This document shows positions 35,499 to 43,569 of a DNA stretch of 64,000 nucleotides, piece by piece. Position 1 is the first letter of the stretch. Each line of letters starts with the position of its first letter. The notes below the pieces were generated by a model. It saw only the letters and a list, made by a program, of their open reading frames with translations. It did no database searches and was not told where the DNA came from. The translations under genes were made by a program, and so were the position numbers. The stretch covers positions 1-64,000 of the forward strand of contig CBFIEM010000007.1 in NCBI GenBank assembly GCA_965661625.1, in the 5' to 3' direction. The stretch is from GCA-2705995 sp965661625 (GTDB lineage Bacteria; Bacteroidota; Bacteroidia; Flavobacteriales_G; Salibacteraceae).

Positions 35499-36403
35499 CA
35501 AGGGTAACCTAAAGCAGCTAATTCTAAGTCACAATACGATGCTAAAAGGTTATTTCCTGGTGCCACTAGCGACCTTAACTGTAGTTCGTCGGCTTTGGTT
35601 ACAAACGAGGTTTTATTACTCAAAGGACGCAACAGGTAAGGGTCAATGTACTGTTGAAGTAACCTCCTGAACTTATAGCTGGTAATGCGGTTACTAAGGA
35701 GTTGATTCGGTTTATAACGATTGAACGTGAAGTGATTTAGGACCCTGAGCACATTTAGCCCGGCATCGCTCAACGACTGATTAGATCGTTTTTGTACAGG
35801 GTAGATGGGGATGTCACAACCTAAAAACACCGAAAGGGCCTTTTGAAAAGCAGGAGCATCTGCATTTAACCATTCAAATGGTAGCACCAATACATTATCA
35901 TCCCCAAAAATTTCCATGTAATTTTTAATCAATGGCCAGTAGTTGAGCACACGAGGATCAATACATTGCGTTACATCGTAATTTTGCTCCCAATCAATGG
36001 CCTTTTTGTAGGGCACAACGCCGCCAGATTGGATGTACTGGCGGTATAGGCTATCGAGCATGGCTGGCTGATTGCGAATTGTGATAATGATGCGGTCAAA
36101 TCCAGCTGCTTTCAACTGGTTTGGGGCATGACTGCGAAAGTGTTTGTTAAAAAATCCGATTCCCGTTAAGCCCTCATACGATGCAAGAACAGGTTCAGAC
36201 GCGTTCAATTCACGCAACCGTTCTTTGATTGAATCTGCAGCATAATCTAACGGATCTTTTTGAGCAATTACAGCGAGTAAATCTCGAGACTCGTTGTAGT
36301 TCAATATCCGGTAGCTGTTAGCAGGAATAGCAGGAAATAATTGCTGTTGCAGGAATGTAGTGGCTGTTTTAGGATAGCCAACATGCAGGGTGTTTGATTT
36401 CAT
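35495..36403 (-). CDS. Sulfotransferase-like protein
   Basis: A 302-residue cytosolic protein. HVGYPKTATTFLQQQLFP at residues 7-24 is the 5'-phosphosulfate loop of PAPS-dependent sulfotransferases, and IITIRNQPAMLDSLYRQY is the 3'-phosphate binding region with its Arg and Ser. The C-terminal half has no close motif. Such enzymes sulfate surface carbohydrate or small molecules; the acceptor is unknown. It overlaps a small membrane-protein gene by 4 bases (ATGA). No PAPS-synthesis genes are in the window. Confidence 0.8.
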   Translation of the reverse strand: MKSNTLHVGYPKTATTFLQQQLFPAIPANSYRILNYNESRDLLAVIAQKDPLDYAADSIKERLRELNASEPVLASYEGLTGIGFFNKHFRSHAPNQLKAAGFDRIIITIRNQPAMLDSLYRQYIQSGGVVPYKKAIDWEQNYDVTQCIDPRVLNYWPLIKNYMEIFGDDNVLVLPFEWLNADAPAFQKALSVFLGCDIPIYPVQKRSNQSLSDAGLNVLRVLNHFTFNRYKPNQLLSNRITSYKFRRLLQQYIDPYLLRPLSNKTSFVTKADELQLRSLVAPGNNLLASYCDLELAALGYPC

Positions 36404-36606
36404 GTGTTTCCTTTTGCACCATCTACAACGTAATAGATGCCAATACCAATGATAATCATAAAAACTGCAAAAACCTCGAGAGGCCAGTTACCTTGCTCCA
36501 ATTCATCGTATGAGAAATAGAGCATGCCAACATACCCGAAAATAATAATCAAGAGCCCTAAGAATTGCTTGACTTTAGCTATTGGCGGTTTTTGGTGTTC
36601 ATCCAT
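36400..36606 (-). CDS. Small two-helix membrane protein
   Basis: A 68-residue protein with two hydrophobic segments (VKQFLGLLIIIFGYVGMLYFSY and VFAVFMIIIGIGIYYVV, given in pieces) joined by a short acidic turn. I do not recognise a family. The start overlaps nothing upstream; its end overlaps the sulfotransferase start by 4 bases, so the two are co-translated and may act together at the membrane. Function unknown. Confidence 0.7.
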   Translation of the reverse strand: MDEHQKPPIAKVKQFLGLLIIIFGYVGMLYFSYDELEQGNWPLEVFAVFMIIIGIGIYYVVDGAKGNT

Positions 36607-36641
36607 ACCATGCGAATTTGCACCTTTTCAGTCAAAACAAA

Positions 36642-36667
36642 AAAACCGGTAGCGAACTACCGGTTTT
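36642..36667 (-). terminator. Intrinsic terminator after yceI
   Basis: A perfect 11-base-pair stem AAAACCGGTAG (36642-36652) with CTACCGGTTTT (36657-36667) and a 4-base loop. On the minus strand it runs into a T tract, ending the yceI transcript before the small membrane gene. Confidence 0.85.
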
Positions 36668-36688
36668 CGTCTGGTATTTTATAGCTTT

Positions 36689-37285
36689 TTACAGTGTTGC
36701 AGTAACATCTAGTTTGATGTTGAACTCGTCGTAAATTACCCGATCTCCAAGACCTTCAAAAAATGAGCCTGAACCGTATTTAATATCCCATTTTGTGCGG
36801 TCAACCATGAAGCTTCCATAGGCTTTAACCTGATTGTTTTCAACTGTAATGCGTGCAGGAAATGTTAACTCATCTGTAATTCCTTTAATGGTTAAATCAC
36901 CTGTAACTAAGGTGTTATTTCCATTGGTTCCTTTTGCCGGTTTGGTGGAAGTTATTGTGAAATTAGCAGTTGGATTTTTGGATACAGAAAAGAAATCTTC
37001 TGACTTTAAATGACCAACGAGTTTTGCATTTGTTCCTTCATCTTTTATGTCGCTAACAATTATAGAGGTCATGTCAATTTCAAAAGTTCCTCCAGTAATT
37101 TTGTTACCGTCAAGTTCAAGGGTTCCAGATTTGATGTTTACTGTGCCCCAATGTTTGCCTGTAACTTTTTCTGCAAGCCATTCCACCCGACTCTTGTCAG
37201 TGTCAACTGTGGCGGTATTGGTAGCAGGAGTTGATGAATAGGTGGCAAAAAGGAGTGCCGATAGGCTAATAAATAATGTTTTCAT
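36689..37285 (-). CDS. YceI family periplasmic protein
   Basis: A 198-residue exported protein with a signal peptide (to about residue 17, FATYSS). The lipocalin-like YceI fold is seen in DTDKSRVEWLAEKVTGKHWGTV in parts, GGTFEIDMTSI, GHLKSEDFFSVSKNPTANF, GDLTIKGITDELTFPA and GSFMVDRTKWDIKYGSGSF. Members bind isoprenoid-type lipids. It is a single gene between a palindromic operator-like site (37308-37327) and the terminator at 36642. Confidence 0.93.
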   Translation of the reverse strand: MKTLFISLSALLFATYSSTPATNTATVDTDKSRVEWLAEKVTGKHWGTVNIKSGTLELDGNKITGGTFEIDMTSIIVSDIKDEGTNAKLVGHLKSEDFFSVSKNPTANFTITSTKPAKGTNGNNTLVTGDLTIKGITDELTFPARITVENNQVKAYGSFMVDRTKWDIKYGSGSFFEGLGDRVIYDEFNIKLDVTATL

Positions 37286-37307
37286 GTTTTTTGAATTTTG
37301 TGTTACG

Positions 37308-37327
37308 CAAATGTATGTATATACATA
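37308..37327 (-). promoter_or_regulatory. yceI -7 element with overlapping palindrome
   Basis: On the minus strand TACATTTG (37308-37315) matches TAnnTTTG. Directly against it is the perfect 14-base palindrome TATGTATATACATA (37314-37327), a plausible repressor site over the promoter. Regulation is inference. Confidence 0.4.
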
Positions 37328-37388
37328 TAAAAAGGTAAGAAATAATCTCCTAAATATTAGTTAAGTACCTGTAAGGCTTCTGCCGGCG

Positions 37389-39188
37389 ATGTCTATTTTT
37401 GGAGCCATGAAGGAGAAGCCGGATTACAGGAAGCTAGAGCAAACTTACCAAGCTAAAGCGTTGAAATTGAGACAGGCCATTCGGTTCAACGGGACTTTTC
37501 GGTTGGGGTTATTTGTAGGCTTATTAACATCAATTTACGCTGCAGTTTTGGGAAATACCGTTTTCTATTGGGTAGCAATTGGTGCGGCAATAACTTTCTT
37601 GTTACTGGTAAAACGCGGATTTTTATTAAGGAAGCGGTTTGAGTTGATTGGTTCCCTTAAAGCGTTAAACTCAGAAGAACAGCAGTCCTTGCAAGGAGAT
37701 TGGTCATTCAGGAATATAGGCACTACTTTTTCAGACCCAACACATGATTATGCCTATGATCTAGATATTTTCGGACCGCGCTCAATTTATCAATGGTTGC
37801 ATCGTCCGATGTCTCAGTTTGGAGAACGCGAATTATCAAACCTTTTGTCCAAAACCATGCTTACTCAAGGCATTGTTGAATTTCGTCAAACTGCTGTTAA
37901 GTCACTCTTAAAAGAGCTTGATTTTCGGCAATATCAACAGGCCATGGCCCGCATAAATCAATCCGATTCCACGGGTTTTATGAAGTGGATATCGCTTCCC
38001 GATTCGTTGCCTAAGTTTTGGAACAAGTATACATTAGCTATCCCCGCTTTGGTTGCGTGGTTAGGACTTGTCCTATATAACCTTGACCTAATAAGTGGTG
38101 GCCTGCTTACAATTTCAATTTTATTTCCACTTGGAGTAGCCGGAACTCGAGTAAAGGAAACACAGTATACGGCTCAGCTAATTTCCTCAAGTGGATTAGA
38201 ATTAAATTACATGCTCAAAGTGTTTGGAGCATTTCAAAAAGTAGAAGACTCCAGCAAATGGGTGAGGGAAATGAAACGTACCACAGGCGGGGATACTGGG
38301 GCAATAGCTGCACTCAATCGTTTCAAACGCTATTTAGATGCTTTAGATAATCGGAACAACTTGATTATGGGTGTTTTGCTCAACGCGTTTCTGTTGTGGG
38401 ATTTTCAATTATTATGGCGGTTAGAAGGTTGGCGAAAGCATCACGCCGATGAAGTTAATCAGTGGTTTAAGGTGTTAGGCGAAGTTGAAGCCTTTACAAG
38501 CTTAGCAACCATGGCAGTGAACTATCCGGAATTTGTATTTCCCAGCTTATCAAGTGATCCTGGAGTTCAAGTAGAGGAGGGAATTCATCCGTTCCTAGCG
38601 CATGGTAATGGAGTTCCTAATTCTATTGCGGTTAACAAAACGGGTGATTTCACCATCGTAACCGGTGCAAATATGGCCGGAAAATCTACTTTTCTTCGAA
38701 GTGTTGGGGTAAACTTAATACTAGCATCTGCTGGTGGACCAGTTAGTGCAAAATCCTTTATTTGGAAGCCGGTTCGCTTAATTTCATCTATGCGAACAGC
38801 CGATTCGTTGCAAGACGACGCTTCATATTTCTTTGCAGAGTTAAATGGATTAAAGCACATCATTGATGCACTCGATGCTGGTGAAACGCTATTTGTACTA
38901 TTAGATGAAATACTGAAAGGAACTAATAGTGTTGATAAAGCTAATGGGTCAAAGGCATTTCTTCGGAAAATCACGAACAAACAGGCGATGGGGGTAATAG
39001 CTACCCATGACCTTAGTTTGTGTGAACTCGAAACAGAACTTCCTAACCACATTTCAAACGCACATTTTGAAGTGACCTTTAAAGGTGATGAATTGGAATT
39101 TGATTATACATTAAGAAAAGGGGTTTGTCAAAATATGAATGCTTCATTTTTAATGAGAAAAATGGGGATAATTGACGATAACATATGA
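37389..39188 (+). CDS. Membrane-anchored MutS-like ATPase
   Basis: A 599-residue protein. Two hydrophobic helices lie near residues 40-80 and another pair near 215-255. Residues about 300-595 contain the MutS core and ATPase: Walker A TGANMAGKSTFLRSVG, MRTADSLQDDASYFFAEL, Walker B VLLDEILKGTNSVDKANG and ATHDLSLCE. The mismatch-binding domain I is missing and the protein looks membrane-bound, so ordinary mismatch repair is unlikely. The family is widespread in Bacteroidota with unknown function. It overlaps pepT by 4 bases (ATGA). Confidence 0.87.
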   Translation: MSIFGAMKEKPDYRKLEQTYQAKALKLRQAIRFNGTFRLGLFVGLLTSIYAAVLGNTVFYWVAIGAAITFLLLVKRGFLLRKRFELIGSLKALNSEEQQSLQGDWSFRNIGTTFSDPTHDYAYDLDIFGPRSIYQWLHRPMSQFGERELSNLLSKTMLTQGIVEFRQTAVKSLLKELDFRQYQQAMARINQSDSTGFMKWISLPDSLPKFWNKYTLAIPALVAWLGLVLYNLDLISGGLLTISILFPLGVAGTRVKETQYTAQLISSSGLELNYMLKVFGAFQKVEDSSKWVREMKRTTGGDTGAIAALNRFKRYLDALDNRNNLIMGVLLNAFLLWDFQLLWRLEGWRKHHADEVNQWFKVLGEVEAFTSLATMAVNYPEFVFPSLSSDPGVQVEEGIHPFLAHGNGVPNSIAVNKTGDFTIVTGANMAGKSTFLRSVGVNLILASAGGPVSAKSFIWKPVRLISSMRTADSLQDDASYFFAELNGLKHIIDALDAGETLFVLLDEILKGTNSVDKANGSKAFLRKITNKQAMGVIATHDLSLCELETELPNHISNAHFEVTFKGDELEFDYTLRKGVCQNMNASFLMRKMGIIDDNI

Positions 39189-40432
39189 TTGATACAACAC
39201 AATTTACAGCAGTTGAGCGATTTTTAAGATACGTTCAAATAGATACACAAAGCGACCCGAACAGTACCACTGTGCCTTCAACAGCCAAACAAAAGGATCT
39301 TGGTAGGGTATTGGTTTCTGAACTCATTGCCATGGGTATAGCTGATGCTGAAATGGATGATAAAGGCTACGTATATGCAACGATTCCAGCCACAACCGAA
39401 AAGCGAGTACCGGTGATATGTTTTTGCAGTCACATGGATACGTCACCAGATGCATCCGGGAAGGATGTGAAACCGATTGTTCACAGCAATTATCAAGGGG
39501 AAATCATAGATTTCCCAGATAATCCGAGCATTCAATTAGACCCTGCGGATCACCCTGATTTATATGATCAAATAGGGCATGGGGTCATTACGGCTAGCGG
39601 AAATACCCTGCTTGGTGCAGATAATAAGGCTGGAGTGGCAGAGATCATGGCTGCATCCCATTATTTAATGAAGCACCCTGAAATAAAGCATGGTCCTATT
39701 CGCATCTTGTTTACACCTGATGAGGAAATTGGGAGAGGAGCTGATCATGTAGATGTTGCGAAACTCGCAGCTGATTTTGGCTATACCGTTGATGGTGAAA
39801 AATTGGGGTCATATGAGGATGAAACCTTTTCAGCCGATGGGGCTGTAATAACCTTCAGTGGCGTTTCTGCTCATCCGGGATTTGCAAAAGGCAAGCTCAT
39901 AAACGCAATAAAATTGGCTTCAAACTTCTTGGAAACTATGCCGACATCCCTCAAAGCTCCTGAGCAAACCAGTGATCGGGAATCGTTTATTCATCCCTTA
40001 GAAATAAAGGGGTCGGCAGAAGAAGCCAAAGTGACGTTTATATTGCGCTCATTTGATAATGCAGAACTTGAGCGCCTTGGTAAAGCATTAACGGAGCACG
40101 CCCATAGCATCGCCTCAAAACATTTGGGAAGTCAGGCAAATGTTGAGGTAGTTGAGCAATACCGCAACATGAAACAGGTAATTGATCAGCATCCACACGT
40201 TTCTGAATTGGCCCTAAAAGCCATAAAACAAGCAGGTGTTCAACCTATTCATCGGAGTATCCGTGGAGGAACAGATGGTTCTCGCCTATCTTTTATGGGG
40301 CTGCCTTGTCCCAACATTTTTGCTGGAGAGCACGCTTTCCACAGCAAGTTGGAGTGGGTGAGTGATCGCGATATGAATAAGGCAGTAGAGGTAATCTTGA
40401 ATTTGGTCCAATTGTGGGAAATGGAGGCATAG
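39185..40432 (+). CDS. pepT: Peptidase T (tripeptide aminopeptidase)
   Basis: A 415-residue zinc peptidase of family M20B that removes N-terminal residues from tripeptides. Metal ligands and catalytic residues are visible: CSHMDTSPD, GADNKAGVAEIM, FTPDEEIGRGADH, VSAHPGFAKGKLINAIK and the C-terminal NIFAGEHAFHSKLEW. RYVQIDTQSDPN at the start is typical. It is co-translated with the MutS-like gene (ATGA). An interspersed-repeat-like element begins at its stop codon. Confidence 0.94.
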   Translation: MIDTTQFTAVERFLRYVQIDTQSDPNSTTVPSTAKQKDLGRVLVSELIAMGIADAEMDDKGYVYATIPATTEKRVPVICFCSHMDTSPDASGKDVKPIVHSNYQGEIIDFPDNPSIQLDPADHPDLYDQIGHGVITASGNTLLGADNKAGVAEIMAASHYLMKHPEIKHGPIRILFTPDEEIGRGADHVDVAKLAADFGYTVDGEKLGSYEDETFSADGAVITFSGVSAHPGFAKGKLINAIKLASNFLETMPTSLKAPEQTSDRESFIHPLEIKGSAEEAKVTFILRSFDNAELERLGKALTEHAHSIASKHLGSQANVEVVEQYRNMKQVIDQHPHVSELALKAIKQAGVQPIHRSIRGGTDGSRLSFMGLPCPNIFAGEHAFHSKLEWVSDRDMNKAVEVILNLVQLWEMEA

Positions 40433-40523
40433 GGCAGCTAACTTTCGGCTTCGCTCAAGTCATCGGGCTGTTCGCTATATCTCTGAGCAAAAGCTCAGAG
40501 GATGCCGCTGCCATCCCTGCTGC
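40432..40523. repeat. Interspersed palindromic repeat copy (Bacteroidota type)
   Basis: This stretch has the architecture of repeats I know from many Bacteroidota genomes: an outer GGGC...CCCT frame, CGGGCTGTTCGCTATATC, a hairpin and GGATGCCGCTGCCATCCC. The hairpin CTCTGAGC (40481-40488) and GCTCAGAG (40493-40500) is perfect with loop AAAA. The outer GCAGC (40434-40438) and GCTGC (40519-40523) can also pair. It fills the gap between convergent pepT and nagZ, the usual location. No second copy was seen in the window. Family membership is from memory and should be checked. Confidence 0.6.
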
Positions 40524-40564
40524 AGGATAATTAAGGAGTGTTTTTTTGCTATCAAAAAAGTAAT

Positions 40565-41689
40565 TTAGAATAGACCTAAACATAATTTTAACCGAATAAC
40601 ACGCTTTACCGAATTAACGATTTGCTGTTTCAAAGCGTGGTTCGTTTTCTGTGCCCGCATCAATTCTTTTAAGAGCATAGCCTCATTTGGAGGCATTAAT
40701 ATCATATCACACCCCGCTTTCACTGCAAGAAAAGGAGCACTTTCACCTTGAGAAGCTGCGGCCATCATATTCATGGCATCGGTTACGATGATTCCCTTAA
40801 ACCCCAAGCTATCTCTTAAAAGATCAGTTACTATATTGCGCGACAAGGTAGCAGGTTTACCACCTGTCCCATATTTCGCGTTGTTTTTTACGGCAACATG
40901 TGCGACCATAACTGATAACACACCGGCCTCAATAAACGGAGGATACATGTCTATTTCTTTAAGGTCACCATCTATATAAACCGGCTCTTTGTGCGTATCC
41001 CCCTTCACAAACCCATGACCTGGGAAATGTTTTACCGTACTCACAATACCAGTTTTCTGTGTAGCAGAGACAAAACTGAGTGCTTTAGCTACAACAGTAT
41101 CGCGATTCACTCCATAAGAACGATGGGTGATTGCTTCATTGGAGGTGCTTAAGTCAATAACCGGAGCATAATTTTGGTGAAACCCCATTTCGGTAATTTC
41201 TCCTGAAATAGCTCGTGCAATTGCTGCCGACTCTTGAGCATCTTTGATTTCTATGGTATTCTTCACCTTCAGGCTGCTTCCGGTTACGCGTCGATTGTAA
41301 AGGCTCGGCTCTGCGTCAATTGAAAAAAGCAAAGGAAGGTTGCCATTGGCTTTTGCAATCTTTTGTAGTGAGTCGGTTAATGCAGTGTTGCCTGATTTTG
41401 AACCTTTTAAGAATAAAACCCCACCTACCTTTCCGCGTGCTACTAAATCTACCACTTGAGGTGTAGGTTTGCCTAGCTCTCCTGCAGATGTTATGATTAA
41501 CTGAGAAATACGTTGTTCTTCAGTTAATCGGGCATAAGTTGCATCTGTTAAAGAGTCTAATGCGGTGCTAGAAGTAAAATAATCTTCAAGGGAATAGTGG
41601 GAGCTTTTGGTCTCGCTATTGTCTTGAGAATTAGAAGTGCAGGCAGTAAATAGGTAAAAGGAAATTAAAAATATACTAATCCGATTCAT
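40565..41689 (-). CDS. nagZ: Glycoside hydrolase family 3, NagZ-like lipoprotein
   Basis: A 374-residue GH3 beta-N-acetylhexosaminidase with a lipoprotein signal (lipobox LFTACTS, Cys near residue 17). Motifs are GKVGGVLFLKG, LFSIDAEPSLYNRR, GFHQNYAPVIDLS, the family signature KHFPGHGFVKGDTHKEPV and VTDAMNMMAAA, which carries the catalytic aspartate. The KHFPGHG...H pattern is specific to NagZ-type enzymes that release GlcNAc from muropeptides. Lipid anchoring is unlike cytosolic E. coli NagZ and matches secreted Gram-positive or Bacteroidota forms. It overlaps the upstream CPBP gene by 14 bases. Confidence 0.88.
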   Translation of the reverse strand: MNRISIFLISFYLFTACTSNSQDNSETKSSHYSLEDYFTSSTALDSLTDATYARLTEEQRISQLIITSAGELGKPTPQVVDLVARGKVGGVLFLKGSKSGNTALTDSLQKIAKANGNLPLLFSIDAEPSLYNRRVTGSSLKVKNTIEIKDAQESAAIARAISGEITEMGFHQNYAPVIDLSTSNEAITHRSYGVNRDTVVAKALSFVSATQKTGIVSTVKHFPGHGFVKGDTHKEPVYIDGDLKEIDMYPPFIEAGVLSVMVAHVAVKNNAKYGTGGKPATLSRNIVTDLLRDSLGFKGIIVTDAMNMMAAASQGESAPFLAVKAGCDMILMPPNEAMLLKELMRAQKTNHALKQQIVNSVKRVIRLKLCLGLF

Positions 41690-42239
41690 GAGGACTATTA
41701 TGGTTTAAGTAATATAAAAGTAAGATATCAATAAAAACGTGGGCACTTATTGCCGAAACAATACCCATGTCATTGGCAAAGTAACCTATTCCAGCAATAA
41801 CGAGGGTCATGTAAATACCGTAAATACTCAAGCGCCAGTCTTTTGGGTTTATGTATCCATGTATACCAACAAACACTAGCGATGTTATCCAGATACCCAA
41901 GTATGGTTGAATAATGCCTCTGAACAGAATTTCTTCACCAATTCCAGCACATAAACTTATGAAGATAATATCTGGCCAGTTTAAGTTTAAACTGTGGATT
42001 AACCCACCATACTTTATTCGGACAGCACCCATGAATGGCAAGCGAATTATACGCCACCCGAGGTAGGCTGTCCCAAGACCGTAGCATACGCCAATAATGA
42101 GTTGAATTAGAATGTTAACTCGGTTTGATAATACGAGTGGAGTAAAGGAACCTTCAACAAGTAACCGCAATCCAACGCCAATCAAAGGAAATCCAATTAA
42201 CGTAATTAAGCCGAGTATGTATAAGCGTTGTTTTTTCAT
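41676..42239 (-). CDS. CPBP family intramembrane metalloprotease
   Basis: A 187-residue membrane protein with about five hydrophobic segments. It carries the CPBP (CAAX protease/bacteriocin-processing) signatures GIGEEILFRGIIQP (EExxxR), LVFVGIHGYI (histidine) and AISAHVFIDILLL (HxxxD-like). Members cleave membrane-associated peptides. The start codon lies against the T tract of the terminator at 42245, leaving no room for a Shine-Dalgarno site. It overlaps nagZ by 14 bases. Confidence 0.88.
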   Translation of the reverse strand: MKKQRLYILGLITLIGFPLIGVGLRLLVEGSFTPLVLSNRVNILIQLIIGVCYGLGTAYLGWRIIRLPFMGAVRIKYGGLIHSLNLNWPDIIFISLCAGIGEEILFRGIIQPYLGIWITSLVFVGIHGYINPKDWRLSIYGIYMTLVIAGIGYFANDMGIVSAISAHVFIDILLLYYLNHNSPHESD

Positions 42240-42244
42240 AAAAA

Positions 42245-42266
42245 AAGCCAGCTGTAGAGCTGGCTT
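42245..42266 (-). terminator. Intrinsic terminator directly upstream of CPBP gene
   Basis: A 9-base-pair stem AAGCCAGCT (42245-42253) with AGCTGGCTT (42258-42266) and a 4-base loop. On the minus strand it is followed by a run of T ending at the CPBP ATG. It serves the SRPBCC/GyrI-like gene. Confidence 0.8.
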
Positions 42267-42285
42267 AGTTCAGATGCGGGTTATG

Positions 42286-43290
42286 TTAAATGGGGTAAAA
42301 AATGTGAGTCTCTAGTTCAGACTCCTTTTCAACCATACTGGGGTCTTTAATGTAAACTTCGTATGGCATACCTTTCATTTCCATATTATTTTCATTTATA
42401 AACGCTTCAATAGCTGCATATACAGCTCCTGACTTATCGTAATTTCCAAGATGAATGCCTTTTGCAGCTTTGTGTTCTGGAATAACGCGAACCATTACTT
42501 GGTCATCGTTGGCTTCTACCTCTGAACTTATTGATATGGCAGTTTCGTAAGTAGCAAATTGATTTTGCTCATCCCATTTGTGGTAAATCGTCATAGCTCC
42601 ATTAACAATTTCCAAATCGCGATCATTAACGAATTTCATGAGCGCCTCGAAATTAGCGCCCATTTTATTTTCCATTTGATCCCAACCAGAACTATCAATA
42701 ATGCTCGCAATTATCTCCATAGGTCGCGTAACAATTTCTACTTGAAGAACCGGATTGGCAGCCGCTGCAGCTTCTGCTTGAATTGAAAGTTGGTTGAGGC
42801 CTGTTTCAAAGACTTCCACCATACCAGGTTTTAGTACGGAAAACAAGAGACGCTTAAAAGGGTTCATTCCAAGGTCAGTGTCCATCGACCAGTTTACAAG
42901 TGTTCCATCTTCAACTTCCTTAAAGTCAAATGTCCCAATACCCTTTCCATTTTCTTTGAAGTCCAACTCGGAAATGATTTTTTCATTTTCAATCACCTCA
43001 GTGTAAACCATTGATCCATTTCCTTGACTTTGGCTAGTCCAAGAATAACTAGCGCCTTTTCCTTTAGAAATGTCACCTTTTTCAATGACCATTGTAGAGT
43101 CCATATTTTCCCATGGAGACCACTTATTCCTTTTGTCCATATCGTTAACATGATCAAAAACGACGGATATTGGAGCCTTAGTAACGATTGATTTTTCTAC
43201 GTGAAAGTCTTGGGGTTGTAAAAATCCGACCAATGCAATTATCAGGAATAGTGAGCCGAGAACTATTCCAATTATTTTGAGCACCTTCAT
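42286..43290 (-). CDS. SRPBCC and GyrI-like domain protein
   Basis: A 334-residue protein. A single hydrophobic helix lies at residues 5-23 (LKIIGIVLGSLFLIIALVGF), then a polyketide cyclase/SRPBCC ligand-binding domain (residues 30-175, MDKRNKWSPWENMD, FDFKEVEDGTLVNWSM) and a GyrI/AraC-effector-like domain (residues 180-334, with GIHLGNYDKSGAVYAAIEAF). Ligand and role are unknown. It has its own terminator (42245) and no upstream partner. Confidence 0.8.
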   Translation of the reverse strand: MKVLKIIGIVLGSLFLIIALVGFLQPQDFHVEKSIVTKAPISVVFDHVNDMDKRNKWSPWENMDSTMVIEKGDISKGKGASYSWTSQSQGNGSMVYTEVIENEKIISELDFKENGKGIGTFDFKEVEDGTLVNWSMDTDLGMNPFKRLLFSVLKPGMVEVFETGLNQLSIQAEAAAAANPVLQVEIVTRPMEIIASIIDSSGWDQMENKMGANFEALMKFVNDRDLEIVNGAMTIYHKWDEQNQFATYETAISISSEVEANDDQVMVRVIPEHKAAKGIHLGNYDKSGAVYAAIEAFINENNMEMKGMPYEVYIKDPSMVEKESELETHIFYPI

Positions 43291-43350
43291 AGCTAAAGAG
43301 TATAAAATGTATTTGTTATTCCTTACGAATGTAGTAAAATCAATGCTATA

Positions 43351-43515
43351 TTAACCCAATAACTGAATCACTAACAGACCAATACCACCAAAACCAATTA
43401 AACTCAAAATAAAAGTTCTCCAAAAAGGATAGCCATTTCTGACCCCTTTCCATGCTGAAATTGCGGCAGCAAAACTGACCACTGCGGCAAACCCAAAGAA
43501 GTGATTCCAATCCAT
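43351..43515 (-). CDS. 54-residue small membrane protein
   Basis: A short ORF (MDWNHFFGFAAVVSF...) with two hydrophobic segments, about residues 5-20 and 34-53, separated by WKGVRNGYPFWR. It is divergent from the M23 peptidase gene and its coding frame is uninterrupted. It is not a recognised family; the amphipathic turn and length resemble small Bacteroidota membrane proteins. Evidence is ORF integrity and composition only. Confidence 0.5.
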   Translation of the reverse strand: MDWNHFFGFAAVVSFAAAISAWKGVRNGYPFWRTFILSLIGFGGIGLLVIQLLG

Positions 43516-43538
43516 AATTATGCAATATGTGAATTTCT

Positions 43539-43546
43539 TACTTTTG
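43539..43546 (+). promoter_or_regulatory. -7 element of M23 peptidase gene
   Basis: TACTTTTG (TAnnTTTG) lies 23 bases before the TTG start at 43570. A GTG at 43501 is upstream of this element, which argues that it is not the start. Confidence 0.45.
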
Positions 43547-43569
43547 AGCCTCCGATTAATTTAGTCAAA

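Noticed and set aside
38585..39052. 155-residue minus-strand ORF inside the MutS-like gene
   Set aside because: It is a shadow of the ATPase core (reverse frame of the Walker motifs), with serine-rich low-information composition and no start context.
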